Positions 1-8,552 of a stretch of DNA of 32,367 nt are shown here, one piece after another. The notes beneath the pieces are model-generated. The model saw nothing but the letters and a program-made list of their open reading frames with translations. It did no database searches and was not told the origin of the DNA. The translations under genes were made by a program, and so were the position numbers. This DNA comes from Anabaena sp. CRKS33 (GTDB lineage Bacteria > Cyanobacteriota > Cyanobacteriia > Cyanobacteriales > Nostocaceae). Each line of letters begins with the position of its first letter. The first letter of the stretch is position 1. The DNA lies in NCBI GenBank assembly GCA_001672075.1, contig LJOT01000016.1:1-32367 (forward strand), given 5' to 3'.

Positions 1-1061
1 GCATTTGTACGGACCGTTTGCCATGCTTCGGCACATAAAGCCCGTTTTTGTAAGGCGGTGACAATATGGGGCGCATCTAAGGTATCTTTAGGATATAAGT
101 TATGGGATTTTGCACCTAAAGCATGAACCCCTGCCCCTTTGAGTTGTTTGATAATAAATACTGTTAATGTGCCACTTAAAGCGGAACGGGCAGCTTTATC
201 CATGCCTACTAGTACGGCTTTGGTAAATTCTAACCGTTTTTGGAAGGAGAAAGCGGTACTATCAACATAATCACCGGGTTGGTTTTGATCGTCAAATTCT
301 TTAGCATTTACTAACACGACTTCGGCAAAACCGTTACCTTTCCAGTAGGCGATCATTTCATCGTTGGTTTTTAAAGATACCATACTATGATGTTCTTGGC
401 TGTAACCATTCCACACTAAAACTGGTAAAAAGTTTGTGACAGTGGGGTAAGCGGTGTTAAAATGTGCCATGGAACTCATGATATAGGGTTCACCCAGTCC
501 CCCGTCTCCCACGGTAAAGGGGAAGAGTTTGTCACGGTGTAACAATGCGGCGGCCATGGCAAAATGCTGTCCTTGTCCCAAGGGTCCAGCAGGGGCAAGA
601 ATACCGGGAATATAACCGGATAGGTGTCCTAATAATCCGTGTTTTTCCCGAAAGCGATCGCGCAATTGTTGTACAGTAAAAATGCCCATGTCTTCTAAAG
701 ATCGGTCTAAAAACATGGCACTATAAAAACCGGGAGCATGATGTCCCACTTCGGTAATAATGTTCTTATGTCCAAGCATGACCAAAGCTGCATAAGCTTC
801 CGCTTGACTGGCAAAACCACCGGGGTGTCCAGAAGCTTTACTACCAGTGATTTGTAGCGTCAGGTAGCGCAGGGCATCAGCAGCCAGTAAAGTTTGATAT
901 ACTGCATTTGTATCGGTAGGATTTGCTACTGCTTTTTGACCAGATGCGATCGCGGGAATTATACCATAAGTTTGAAAATCTGGCAATACTTCCCCAAAAT
1001 ATTGTATCCCTTGACAAAAATTCGGAACTGTGGAAGTTGTATCTTGCGTAATTGCTGTCAT
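1..1061 (-). CDS. Transketolase-like thiamine-diphosphate enzyme (N-terminal part, truncated by window edge)
   Basis: The first 353 codons of a gene that continues beyond position 1 were translated by hand from the minus strand, starting at ATG 1061-1059 with AAGG about 8 nt upstream. The protein contains SGHPGG, GHH and GDGG motifs; GDGG is followed about 30 residues later by an LPVLVWNGY segment. This is the layout of the thiamine-diphosphate/Mg-binding half of transketolases and phosphoketolases (usual motif GDG...N). It would use thiamine diphosphate to cleave or transfer two-carbon units of sugar phosphates in the cytoplasm. The N-terminus is not that of classical cyanobacterial transketolase, and the WNGY segment resembles phosphoketolase, so the substrate is uncertain. 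The pyrimidine-binding and C-terminal domains lie outside the window. Two HIP1 sites fall inside the gene. The family call is fairly safe; the exact enzyme is not. Confidence 0.75.
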   Translation of the reverse strand, partial: MTAITQDTTSTVPNFCQGIQYFGEVLPDFQTYGIIPAIASGQKAVANPTDTNAVYQTLLAADALRYLTLQITGSKASGHPGGFASQAEAYAALVMLGHKNIITEVGHHAPGFYSAMFLDRSLEDMGIFTVQQLRDRFREKHGLLGHLSGYIPGILAPAGPLGQGQHFAMAAALLHRDKLFPFTVGDGGLGEPYIMSSMAHFNTAYPTVTNFLPVLVWNGYSQEHHSMVSLKTNDEMIAYWKGNGFAEVVLVNAKEFDDQNQPGDYVDSTAFSFQKRLEFTKAVLVGMDKAARSALSGTLTVFIIKQLKGAGVHALGAKSHNLYPKDTLDAPHIVTALQKRALCAEAWQTVRTN

Positions 1062-1461
1062 GCTGAGTACCTTAATAAAATCGGAAAAAACTAGAGATTC
1101 TGGTTTAATTTAATAAATATTTTACATCTTTGCGGAGCTAATAGTTAATTGCTTTTTCTGAATATTACTATAACTAAGTGATGATTGATTTTTCGGTTAT
1201 TTTATGTTTGGTTGCAGATATTGATGAAATGAACCATGAAGGTAGCAAGTACAAGAAGGAAGAAGAAGGGAATTAATCTCTTGTTTCTATGGTATTGAAA
1301 GATCGTTGTTGACAAGTATCTGGAGATGGAAATTAAGAATAATTCCCTTGGTTTTTAGATTTTCTGGCTGAAAAGTTATAATTACCCAAAAATGATTTAT
1401 ACTTGAAGTTGAGTTATTATGTATATAATGCAATTGTTTTTTTTGATAACAACAGGAGAAT
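1062..1461. other. 400-bp divergent intergenic region
   Basis: This lies between the divergent transketolase-like and P450 genes and should hold both promoters. It contains a 10-bp inverted repeat, AAGGGAATTA (1266-1275) with TAATTCCCTT (1340-1349), separated by 64 nt. A TTGACA occurs at 1309-1314 without a convincing -10 at normal spacing. A better P450 promoter candidate is listed separately. I see no gene or RNA here. Confidence 0.5.
1403..1429 (+). promoter_or_regulatory. Candidate promoter for the P450 gene
   Basis: TTGAAG (1403-1408) and a perfect TATAAT (1424-1429) are separated by 15 bp, slightly short for a sigma-70 type promoter. The -10 lies 32 bp before the first ATG of the P450 gene. 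The strong Shine-Dalgarno AGGAGA follows at 1454-1459. Confidence 0.4.
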
Positions 1462-2847
1462 ATGATGCAAATGCTACCACAACCCAAGGAAATATCTATT
1501 ATTCAAGTCTTAAACTGGATATTCAGACCCATGCCTTATATGATGGAATGTGCTAAAAATTATGGAGATGTTTTTGCTCTAAAATTACAGGGTAATTTAC
1601 CACCAATGTTATTTGTTCATTCTCCTGAAGCTATGCAGAAGGTGTTAAGTAATGATCAAAAAGAGTTGGAAGCGCCTGGAGATATAAACAGTATTTTTCA
1701 ATATTTACTAGGCAAAAATTCTGTTATTAGTCTTAGCGGTAAAGAGCATCAACGTCAACGTCAATTAATTATGCCTCCTTTTCACGGGGAAAGAATGCGA
1801 ACTTACGCAGAATTAATTGAGAATATTACCATAAAAGTTTTTAATCAACAACCAAAAAATCAGTCTTTTAATATTAGAGACATTACCCAAGATATCACTC
1901 TTCAGGTAATGATGGAAGCTGTTTTTGGCATTTATGAAGGAGAACGGGCAGAAAAACTTAAACATTTTCTTTGTGAAATTTTAGAACAGGGTAGCACTCC
2001 TTGGAGGGTGATTTTTCTGTATTTTCCCAAATTAAAAGAAACCTTTGGGATTTCGGAAATTTGGAAACGACAAATGAAGAAACAGGAACAAGCTGACCAA
2101 CTTATTTATCAGGAAATTCGAGAAAGAAGAGAAAATTTTGATCCTGACCGTACAGATATTCTTAATTTACTTATGTCTGCTCAAGATGAAAACGGTCAAG
2201 TCATGACTGATGTAGAATTAAGAGATGAATTGATGACTTTATTAGTTGCAGGTCATGAAACTACAGCTACAGCTATTTCTTGGGCTTTTTACTGGATTCA
2301 TAAACTCCCAGAAGTGCGAGAAAAGTTATTAGCAGAATTGGATACTTTAGGAGAAGATTATGATTCTAATACTGTCTTTAAACTGCCATATTTAACTGCT
2401 GTTTGTAATGAAACATTAAGGATTTATCCCGTGGGAATGTTAACTTTTCCTAGAAGAGTTAAAACCCCTATTTCTCTCTGTGGTTATCAACTCGAACCAG
2501 GTACAATTGTCGTCGGTTCAATTTATTTAGCGCATCACCGCGAAGATATTTATCCTGAACATGATAAATTTCGCCCAGAACGCTTTTTAGAAAGACAATT
2601 TTCACCTTATGAATTTCTACCTTTCGGTGGTGGTGCAAGACGTTGTATAGGTTTAGCATTTGCCCAAATGGAAATGAAATTGATCTTAGCAAAAGTGCTA
2701 AAAACATGGTCAATGAAATTAGTTAGCACCCATGAAATCACACCTCAAAGACGGGGTTTAGTTACCGGACCGAGTAGTCCGATAAATTTGGAAATTCAAA
2801 ATATTCGTCAACCAAAATCTGCAATTTTACAAGCAGCAGCACTTTGA
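1462..2847 (+). CDS. Cytochrome P450, CYP110-like
   Basis: A soluble 461-residue heme monooxygenase. It shows the oxygen-binding I-helix motif AGHETT (263-268), the K-helix ExxR pair (E317, R320), and the heme loop FGGGARRCIG with the axial cysteine at residue 395. No membrane anchor or signal peptide is visible. The overall pattern is that of the CYP110 family, which is widespread in Nostocales; members of that family have been reported to oxidise fatty acids, alkanes or terpenoids, so a lipid-like substrate is an inference. No ferredoxin, reductase or terpene synthase gene is next to it, so it must borrow its electron supply. AGGAGA at 1454-1459 lies only 2 nt before the first ATG but 5 nt before the second (1465), so translation may begin one codon later. 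A terminator-like hairpin follows the gene. It appears intact. Confidence 0.93.
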   Translation: MMQMLPQPKEISIIQVLNWIFRPMPYMMECAKNYGDVFALKLQGNLPPMLFVHSPEAMQKVLSNDQKELEAPGDINSIFQYLLGKNSVISLSGKEHQRQRQLIMPPFHGERMRTYAELIENITIKVFNQQPKNQSFNIRDITQDITLQVMMEAVFGIYEGERAEKLKHFLCEILEQGSTPWRVIFLYFPKLKETFGISEIWKRQMKKQEQADQLIYQEIRERRENFDPDRTDILNLLMSAQDENGQVMTDVELRDELMTLLVAGHETTATAISWAFYWIHKLPEVREKLLAELDTLGEDYDSNTVFKLPYLTAVCNETLRIYPVGMLTFPRRVKTPISLCGYQLEPGTIVVGSIYLAHHREDIYPEHDKFRPERFLERQFSPYEFLPFGGGARRCIGLAFAQMEMKLILAKVLKTWSMKLVSTHEITPQRRGLVTGPSSPINLEIQNIRQPKSAILQAAAL

Positions 2848-3183
2848 TAAACTAACAATCAAGAAAGTCCGCGACTTATTTAAGAAGTCGCGGATTTAGG
2901 TTTATCTTTGATGTTATTTCTATTTCCACGATTGATCATGTCCTAATTATCCTGGGTACAATAATTACGAAAAAAATGCGATCGCGCCAGCATTACACAC
3001 AAATGGTATAATTTTAAACAATTAACTAGACAAAGAAGTTTTTTAAACTATTCAATCCTCATCATAAGATATTTTTAAGTAAATATTTTCTTATACCTGA
3101 CTCGGGTAAAAACTTATAAAGAAATTGTTAAAAAGTTTAGTACAATAATCTGATTAGACAAATAAGTATTTTTTCCTATTGAC
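2848..3183. other. 336-bp intergenic region before ndhD
   Basis: It holds the P450 terminator-like hairpin (2868-2894), one HIP1 octamer near 2979, and AT-rich sequence with a TATAAT-like box near 3008-3013. No clear Shine-Dalgarno precedes ndhD. I see no gene or RNA here. Confidence 0.5.
2868..2894 (+). terminator. Terminator-like hairpin after the P450 gene
   Basis: TCCGCGACTT (2868-2877) pairs perfectly with AAGTCGCGGA (2885-2894) around a 7-nt loop, 20 bp after the P450 stop codon. The following T tract is weak (TTTAGGTTTA), so intrinsic termination is likely but not certain. Confidence 0.65.
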
Positions 3184-4878
3184 ATGATAGCGGATCAATT
3201 TCCTTGGCTTACCGCAATTGTCCTATTTCCACTCCTGGCCTCCTTTCTTATCCCCCTATTCCCTGATAAGGATGGCAAGGTTGTCCGTTGGTACGCGCTA
3301 GGTGTAGGTATAGCAGACTTTGTTTTGATGTGTTTAGCTTTTTGGCAGCATTATGATGCCAGTAATGCTAGTTTTCAACTCGTAGAAAATTATGTTTGGA
3401 TGCCCCAATTAGGCTTAAATTGGGCAGTTTCCGTTGATGGTATTTCCGCTCCCTTGGTGCTTTTAGCGGGTTTTGTTACCACCCTGGCCATTTTTTCCGC
3501 TTGGCAAGTTGATCGCAGACCAAAGCTCTTTTACTTCCTATTGCTTGTGTTATATTCTGCACAAGTTGGAGTATTTGTCGCCCAAGACTTGTTATTATTT
3601 TTCATCATGTGGGAAGTGGAACTCATTCCCGTATATCTACTAGTCTGTATTTGGGGTGGACAAAGACGACGCTACGCAGCTACTAAATTTCTCATTTACA
3701 CCGCAGCAGCTTCTATATTTATCTTGGTAGCAGCGCTCGCACTGGGTTTATATGGCGGTGGAAATGTCACTTTTGATATCGCTCAACTCGCACATAAAGA
3801 ATATCCCCTCACCTTCCAACTACTACTATACGCTGGTTTATTAATTGCCTTTGGCGTAAAATTGGCAATTTTCCCCCTACATACTTGGCTACCTGATGCT
3901 CACGGTGAAGCGTCTTCCCCAGTATCTATGATTTTAGCCGGTGTACTCCTAAAAATGGGCGGATATGGACTAATTCGCCTCAATCTTGATATACTTTCCG
4001 ACGCTCATGTTTACTTTGCTCCTATTCTCGTTATTCTCGGTGTTGTCAATATTATCTATGGTGCTTTAAATTCCTTCGCTCAAACGAACATGAAACGTCG
4101 TTTGGCCTATTCCTCAATCTCTCACATGGGTTTTGTTCTCATAGGAATTGCATCTTTTACCGATTTGGGTATCAATGGCGCAATGTTACAAATGATATCC
4201 CATGGTTTAATTGCTTCTGTCTTATTCTTCCTCGCAGGTGTCACCTACGATCGCTCTCATACTATGATGATGGCAGAAATGGGTGGTATTGGTCAAGCAA
4301 TGCCAAAGGTATTTGCTCTATTTACAATGGGAGCTATGGCTTCTTTAGCTTTACCAGGAATGAGTGGTTTTGTTGGTGAACTTTCCGTATTTGTGGGTAT
4401 CACTACTAGTGATGTTTACACTTCCACTTTTTGCACCGTTACGGTTTTTCTCGCTGCTGTAGGGGTTATCCTCACACCCATTTATCTCCTTTCTATGCTA
4501 CGTCAAGTATTTTACGGTTCTGGTGCAGACCTGATCTGTGATATTAACAATGCAGGTATTCAAAATCAAGAAGATGAAGGAACTGCTTGTTTTGGTACAG
4601 ATTGTCTTTTACCAACGGAAACAGTGTATACTGATGCTAGGCCACGAGAGATTTTCATTGCTGCTTCTTTTTTAGTGTTAATTATTGGCATTGGTTTTTA
4701 TCCTAAAATTGCCATGCAAATGTATGATGCAACAACTGTGGCTGTGAATAGTCATGTTCGCCAATCTTATACTATCATCTCCCAAACTAATCCCCGTGTT
4801 TATGCTGGTGGTTTGTTGAATCCCCAAGTTAATACTACTGAGTTAACTCCTGTTTTGGGAATTTTACAACAATCTTAG
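3184..4878 (+). CDS. ndhD: NAD(P)H-quinone oxidoreductase chain 4 (NDH-1 subunit NdhD)
   Basis: This 564-residue, strongly hydrophobic protein is the antiporter-like proton-pumping subunit of the thylakoid NDH-1 complex, which passes electrons from ferredoxin to plastoquinone in respiration and cyclic flow around photosystem I. It has about 14 membrane segments. The proton-channel motif [10 protein letters not shown], the [18 protein letters not shown] helix and the MKRRLAYSS loop are all present, as expected for the NuoM/NdhD family. Cyanobacteria carry several NdhD types: D1/D2 work in the respiratory complexes, D3/D4 in CO2 uptake. The sequence reads like the D1/D2 type, but I cannot assign it firmly. 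No ndhF neighbour is present, unlike the frequent ndhF1-ndhD1 pairing. There is no clear Shine-Dalgarno; the start is chosen because MIADQFPWL matches the usual N-terminus of the family. It appears intact. Confidence 0.96.
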   Translation: MIADQFPWLTAIVLFPLLASFLIPLFPDKDGKVVRWYALGVGIADFVLMCLAFWQHYDASNASFQLVENYVWMPQLGLNWAVSVDGISAPLVLLAGFVTTLAIFSAWQVDRRPKLFYFLLLVLYSAQVGVFVAQDLLLFFIMWEVELIPVYLLVCIWGGQRRRYAATKFLIYTAAASIFILVAALALGLYGGGNVTFDIAQLAHKEYPLTFQLLLYAGLLIAFGVKLAIFPLHTWLPDAHGEASSPVSMILAGVLLKMGGYGLIRLNLDILSDAHVYFAPILVILGVVNIIYGALNSFAQTNMKRRLAYSSISHMGFVLIGIASFTDLGINGAMLQMISHGLIASVLFFLAGVTYDRSHTMMMAEMGGIGQAMPKVFALFTMGAMASLALPGMSGFVGELSVFVGITTSDVYTSTFCTVTVFLAAVGVILTPIYLLSMLRQVFYGSGADLICDINNAGIQNQEDEGTACFGTDCLLPTETVYTDARPREIFIAASFLVLIIGIGFYPKIAMQMYDATTVAVNSHVRQSYTIISQTNPRVYAGGLLNPQVNTTELTPVLGILQQS

Positions 4879-5003
4879 GCTACATCAGGGCTTTTTTTCT
4901 CACGCAAAGACGCTCTAGGCGCAGAGAGTTTTATGTTGATAGTTTTGTCAAATTTTGGTGGTTTTATCGTTACGATAAATATATCGTTAATGATTGTAGC
5001 ACC

Positions 5004-5567
5004 ATGACGGCTAATTTAACTAATGGTTTAACTTCTGTTTTTCGTCTTTCTCCTCTGATTCGGATCACTTTGTTAAGTTTATATTTAGCGTTGACGGTTC
5101 CTTTACCGTTTTTAGCTAAGTTAACGGCCGCAACTATTCCTCCCTGGTTATTATGGATAGGAATTGGTTGCGGTTTTATTTTGTTGTATGCTGTTTTGAC
5201 TGAAAGGGTGATTTTAGATGAGGAAGGGATTAAGGTTACTTACTCAGCTTGGTTTTCTCAGTTTTTTCGTCGCGGTTGGAGTTTATCATGGTCGGAAGTG
5301 AAAGAGTTAAAACCACGAACTACTGGACAAGGTGGTTTAGTATATTATTTTCTCACTCAAGATGGTAAGGCTTATTTGTTACCTATGCGAATGTCTGGAT
5401 TTTCTAAGTTTATTAATATTGTCCAAGCAAAAACTGGTATTAATACTCAAAATGTTCGTCCTTTATCACAGCCTTGGATGTATTTAATTTTGTTAGTTTT
5501 GACTTTATTATTGCTGTTAGTAGATATTTGGACTATTCAAGCTGCATTAGTTATGGGTCATGGGTAA
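5004..5567 (+). CDS. Small membrane protein with a PH-like central domain
   Basis: I do not recognise this 187-residue protein by name. Two hydrophobic helices (about residues 20-42 and 46-66) are followed by a mostly beta stretch of about 80 residues, beginning RVILDEEGIKVTYS and containing the SWSEVKEL segment. It ends in a third membrane helix (about 158-182). This arrangement, a membrane hairpin followed by a small beta domain with a tryptophan before an amphipathic strand, resembles bacterial PH-like (YdbS/YdbT-type) membrane proteins; that comparison is inference. No enzymatic motif is visible. It stands alone, 125 bp after ndhD and 230 bp before the ABC ATPase gene, with a large hairpin just downstream. 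No Shine-Dalgarno is apparent before the ATG. Confidence 0.75.
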   Translation: MTANLTNGLTSVFRLSPLIRITLLSLYLALTVPLPFLAKLTAATIPPWLLWIGIGCGFILLYAVLTERVILDEEGIKVTYSAWFSQFFRRGWSLSWSEVKELKPRTTGQGGLVYYFLTQDGKAYLLPMRMSGFSKFINIVQAKTGINTQNVRPLSQPWMYLILLVLTLLLLLVDIWTIQAALVMGHG

Positions 5568-5591
5568 TAAGTATTGGGGTGGTTAAGTTGC

Positions 5592-5655
5592 GATAAATTA
5601 TTTGGCATTGTATATCTGACTTCATGCTTTAATTTAGCAATGCCAATAATTTATC
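5592..5655. repeat. 64-nt near-perfect inverted repeat (hairpin or short mobile element)
   Basis: GATAAATTATTTGGCATTG (5592-5610) pairs with CAATGCCAATAATTTATC (5638-5655): 18 bp with one bulged T, around a 27-nt loop. It lies between the membrane-protein gene and the ABC ATPase gene. No T tract follows on the plus strand, so it is not an ordinary terminator. Confidence 0.7.
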
Positions 5656-5718
5656 TCTGTAGTTATATCAATTTAACCAAGAAAGGTTAATATATAAAGT
5701 TTGCCTTTTTAAGTTCAA

Positions 5719-5787
5719 AATGTACCTTATTACATTAAGAATGTATTGGCTTACAGTAAGATTTTAATTATTTACATTAAAAATGTA
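5719..5787 (+). promoter_or_regulatory. Paired 15-bp palindromes upstream of the ABC ATPase gene (candidate operators)
   Basis: TACATTAAGAATGTA (5731-5745) and TACATTAAAAATGTA (5773-5787) are two inverted repeats of the same design, TACATT-N3-AATGTA. Their centres are 42 bp apart, about four helical turns. An extra half-site AATGTA lies at 5719-5724. The second palindrome ends 10 bp before the start codon. I infer binding sites for a dimeric repressor. The TACA/TGTA core recalls BlaI/CopY-type operators, but the spacing differs, so I cannot name the regulator. Confidence 0.55.
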
Positions 5788-5797
5788 GTTTATTATT

Positions 5798-6550
5798 ATG
5801 CTTGTACTAGAATCTGTTAGTTTATGTAGAGGTTTACAGAATCAACGTCAATACCAGATTTTACAGAATATTTCTTTTAGAGTATCACCAGGCGATCGCT
5901 TTGCTATTGTTGGTCCATCTGGTGCTGGTAAAACTTCTTTACTACGTCTGATTAATCGGCTAAATGAACCTACTAGCGGGAAAATATATTTTAAAAATCA
6001 GGAATATCACAAAATTCCTGTAGTTCAACTACGTCAACAAATAATGCTTGTACAACAAGAATCTAAGTTGTTGGGGATGACAGTAGGAGAAAATTTAGCT
6101 TATCCTTTAATTTTGCGTGGTTTACCTAAACCAACCATTCAGGAAAAAGTCAGTTATTGGCGAGAAAAACTACAAATTCCTGAACAATGGTTAGGAAAGA
6201 CAGAAGTACAACTTTCTGGAGGACAAAAACAGTTAATTGCGATCGCTCGCGCTTTAGTTACCGAACCGCAAATTTTACTATTAGATGAGCCTACGTCGGC
6301 GTTAGATACTCCTGCAATTACTAATTTAATTAATATCCTCACTCAATCAAATCAAGCCCATTCTGCGGCGATTTTGATGGTAAATCGGCAAAGGGATTTA
6401 GTGCAGGAGTTTTGTACTCATGTTTTACATCTTCAGCAAGGTCAATTAGTAGTTAATCAACCTGCGGCTGAAGTAAACTGGGAAAACCTAGCAGTCACCC
6501 TGACAGCAGCAGAAAACCAAGAAATAGAAGAATGGACAATTAGTTATTAG
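5798..6550 (+). CDS. ABC transporter ATP-binding protein, FetA/YbbL-like, without adjacent permease
   Basis: A 250-residue ABC ATPase. Walker A GPSGAGKT is at 39-46, the Q-loop VQQES near residue 88, the signature LSGGQKQ at 139-145, and Walker B LLLDEP with D163 and E164. The switch position reads MVNRQRD, where a canonical H-loop would have His (for example MVTHD); the histidine is replaced by asparagine. The unusually short helical region and overall pattern resemble FetA (YbbL), the ATPase of the FetAB iron exporter of E. coli, but no FetB-like permease lies in the window and the substrate is unknown. It would act on the cytoplasmic face of a membrane transporter. Two matching palindromes precede the gene, the nearer one only 10 bp from the ATG, so repression by a specific ligand-sensing factor is plausible. 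No Shine-Dalgarno is evident. Confidence 0.85.
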   Translation: MLVLESVSLCRGLQNQRQYQILQNISFRVSPGDRFAIVGPSGAGKTSLLRLINRLNEPTSGKIYFKNQEYHKIPVVQLRQQIMLVQQESKLLGMTVGENLAYPLILRGLPKPTIQEKVSYWREKLQIPEQWLGKTEVQLSGGQKQLIAIARALVTEPQILLLDEPTSALDTPAITNLINILTQSNQAHSAAILMVNRQRDLVQEFCTHVLHLQQGQLVVNQPAAEVNWENLAVTLTAAENQEIEEWTISY

Positions 6551-6586
6551 TCAGTGGTCATTTTATCTGTTAATAGTTCCCTGAAA

Positions 6587-7357
6587 TCAAGAACTTTGAG
6601 CGGTTAATACGGGAAGTTGATTAGTAAATCTTTCTCTTGGTAATTTCGCTTGTTGTTGAGGGATATTAGCATTCAAAACTTCCATGTTAAACCGGTATCC
6701 AACATTGCGAATAGTTTGGATTAAACTGGGTTGACGAGGATCAAGTTCCACCTTCTTCCGCAGCGATAAAACATGAGTATCAATGGTGCGCGGGTTATCA
6801 ATAGCGTCAGGCCAAGCACGACGCAATAATTCCGATCTACTTAAAGGCACTCCTCCAGCTTGTGCCAAGACGTACAATAAACTAAATTCCTGGGGAGTTA
6901 AGTCAATAAATTCCCCTTGAAAACGAACCCGACGCTGGACTAAATCAATTTGCAAACTGCCATAATCTAAATAAGCTGGTGCATTAGGTGTGCGGTGACG
7001 ACGAAGAATGGCCTCAACCCTAGCCAAAAATTCTTGCATTCCAAAGGGTTTGCTTAAATAATCATCTGCTCCTGCTTTTAAACCCGCAACAATATCGGCT
7101 TCATTAGTACGAGCAGATAACATCAAAATTAAAGGCTGTTGTTGACGATGTAACCAGCGGCACAACTCCATACCATCGCCATCGGATAAATCCGCATCTA
7201 GAATAACTAGAGTTGGTTGATGGCTTTGAAATACTTCCTTTGCTTGATAAATACTGGCAGCTTGATGAACTCGGTATTCTAGTTGTTGCAAGTGCCAACC
7301 CAATAACGATCTCAGATGGGGATTCCCCTCAACAATTTCAATACAAACCGAACCCAC
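6587..7357 (-). CDS. OmpR-family response regulator with atypical receiver (NblR-like)
   Basis: This 256-residue protein has an N-terminal receiver domain (about 4-118) and a C-terminal winged-helix DNA-binding domain (about 130-225: LTPQEFSLL, SELLRRAWP, TIDTHVLSLRKK, IQTIRNVGYRF), plus a 30-residue polar tail. The phosphoacceptor Asp54, Ser81 and Lys103 are kept. The acidic pair that normally binds Mg at the end of strand 1 (usually DD) is E10-G11, so phosphorylation may be weak or absent. From recall it resembles the cyanobacterial regulator NblR, which acts in the nutrient-stress bleaching response and is described as working without phosphorylation; this identity is unverified, so no symbol is given. 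The start is GTG (7357-7355), with AAGGGG 10 nt upstream; the next in-frame upstream region holds a stop. No histidine kinase is adjacent. Confidence 0.9.
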   Translation of the reverse strand: MGSVCIEIVEGNPHLRSLLGWHLQQLEYRVHQAASIYQAKEVFQSHQPTLVILDADLSDGDGMELCRWLHRQQQPLILMLSARTNEADIVAGLKAGADDYLSKPFGMQEFLARVEAILRRHRTPNAPAYLDYGSLQIDLVQRRVRFQGEFIDLTPQEFSLLYVLAQAGGVPLSRSELLRRAWPDAIDNPRTIDTHVLSLRKKVELDPRQPSLIQTIRNVGYRFNMEVLNANIPQQQAKLPRERFTNQLPVLTAQSS

Positions 7358-8136
7358 AGTGGCAAAACCCCTTAGCGTTGATGAATCTCAAATTAACAAT
7401 CTCATGAACAAGGTTTTGTAGTTTTTGTTACTTCAATGAAGATATTCTTCACATTTCCCTCAAGAAAACCTTGCAAAAAATTTATTTTTCACTTTATTTG
7501 CAATAAAGCTGGTGACTTTATTAAATTAATATTACATTTACATTCTCTAAACTCAAATTGCTATTTGTCTAGGGTTGTTTGATAATTTCTGGTAATTGGT
7601 ATAAAATTGTTTACTTGCCAACCCCTACTTATGATTAAACTTTAATTTGAGTCATTTGTCCTACTCCTAAAGAGATATGATAAACTCAGATAACAATCAT
7701 TCATTAAAGGGAGTAGTATAAAAATCACGCCTGATTATGACTCTTAGTTAAAGAAGGCTTGTTTTCTATCCATGAGGTGGCTAAAAAGTTATAAAACTTA
7801 ATTATACAGGTTTAGACTATGGCTAAATTTGTATTCCTCAAGAAAACCGGACAAAAATTGGATCAATATCAATTAGCACCTGTGATTATCAACACCAAGT
7901 TAACACCACGCTAGATTGCTAAATCTAACTTTTGACAAAGAATCGTAAAAATACACTACAAAATCACCTTATGTCCAGTTTTTTGGCTTAGGATCTAATT
8001 AAGTTTTTAGCTGCTGAGGGGTCTCATCTAAAGTCAAAATATTACTTATGAGTTAATACATAAGCAGGAAGTGATACTTCATTGAGCGTGAATCATCATC
8101 TACAATTCTCATTCCCAAGAGACTAATACAGCAGTT
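7358..8136. other. 779-bp divergent intergenic region
   Basis: This is the longest non-coding stretch, between the divergent response-regulator and DUF6761-like genes. It holds a 31-codon open frame (7819-7914, no ribosome-binding site) whose stop lies in a small hairpin, TAGATT (7912-7917) with AATCTA (7922-7927). It also holds a TTGACA at 7932-7937 without a good -10, and a small inverted repeat CTTATG/CATAAG near 8046-8065. No HIP1 site or known RNA fold was recognised. A long 5' leader or small RNA is possible but not shown. Confidence 0.4.
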
Positions 8137-8391
8137 ATGCTCCAAGACACACAAACCATCCGCTACTACCAAAGACTTACCGACGCCTTCGTCGAATTAT
8201 GGAATCGCGGTTATCGTATGGATGATATGCGGATGTATTTGGATGGATACCTAGCCGCACTCAGACATAGTAATATGATTGAACCCTACTGGATTCATCG
8301 CTTAGAAGAGGAAGCCAGCCGCTACTTACATGATGTATCTAATTTTACAATGATGCAACCAGAACCCGAAAGACAACATGGCTACTACTAA
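8137..8391 (+). CDS. Small conserved cyanobacterial protein (DUF6761-like)
   Basis: An 84-residue soluble protein with a helical, tyrosine- and arginine-rich pattern: RYYQRLTDAFVELWNRGY, then a YLDGYLAALRHSN segment and a LEEEASRYLHD helix, ending in a short acidic and polar tail. I recognise it as the small conserved protein found across cyanobacteria and annotated as DUF6761; no biochemical role is known to me. It has no membrane helix, metal motif or catalytic signature. It is monocistronic: a 779-bp upstream region precedes it and a strong terminator follows. Its retention across cyanobacteria suggests a housekeeping role; that is inference. Confidence 0.88.
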   Translation: MLQDTQTIRYYQRLTDAFVELWNRGYRMDDMRMYLDGYLAALRHSNMIEPYWIHRLEEEASRYLHDVSNFTMMQPEPERQHGYY

Positions 8392-8458
8392 AGGTACATT
8401 CTGATTTTATCGGGTAGCTACCATCTGACGATAGCGACTGTAGTACAATTTTTGATAC

Positions 8459-8497
8459 TCCCCTCAGTTTGATGCTGCTGAGGGGAATTTTGCTTTT
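8459..8497 (+). terminator. Rho-independent terminator after the DUF6761-like gene
   Basis: TCCCCTCAG (8459-8467) pairs with CTGAGGGGA (8478-8486), a 9-bp perfect stem with a 10-nt loop, followed by ATTTTGCTTTTG. It is 68 bp after the stop codon. Confidence 0.75.
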
Positions 8498-8552
8498 GTT
8501 GGTTAAAGGTAATTTTTATATATATAAATGGCAATTAATTGGGATATTGACA

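Noticed and set aside
894-1094. 66-residue plus-strand open frame
   Set aside because: Overlaps the 5' end of the transketolase-like gene on the other strand, which has clear protein motifs.
2956-2968. GTA-N7-TAC, an NtcA-like site upstream of ndhD
   Set aside because: NtcA sites need N8 between GTA and TAC; the spacing is 7.
7819-7914. 31-codon open frame starting MAKFVFLKK
   Set aside because: No Shine-Dalgarno, no recognised family, and the length is expected by chance in an AT-rich 779-bp gap.
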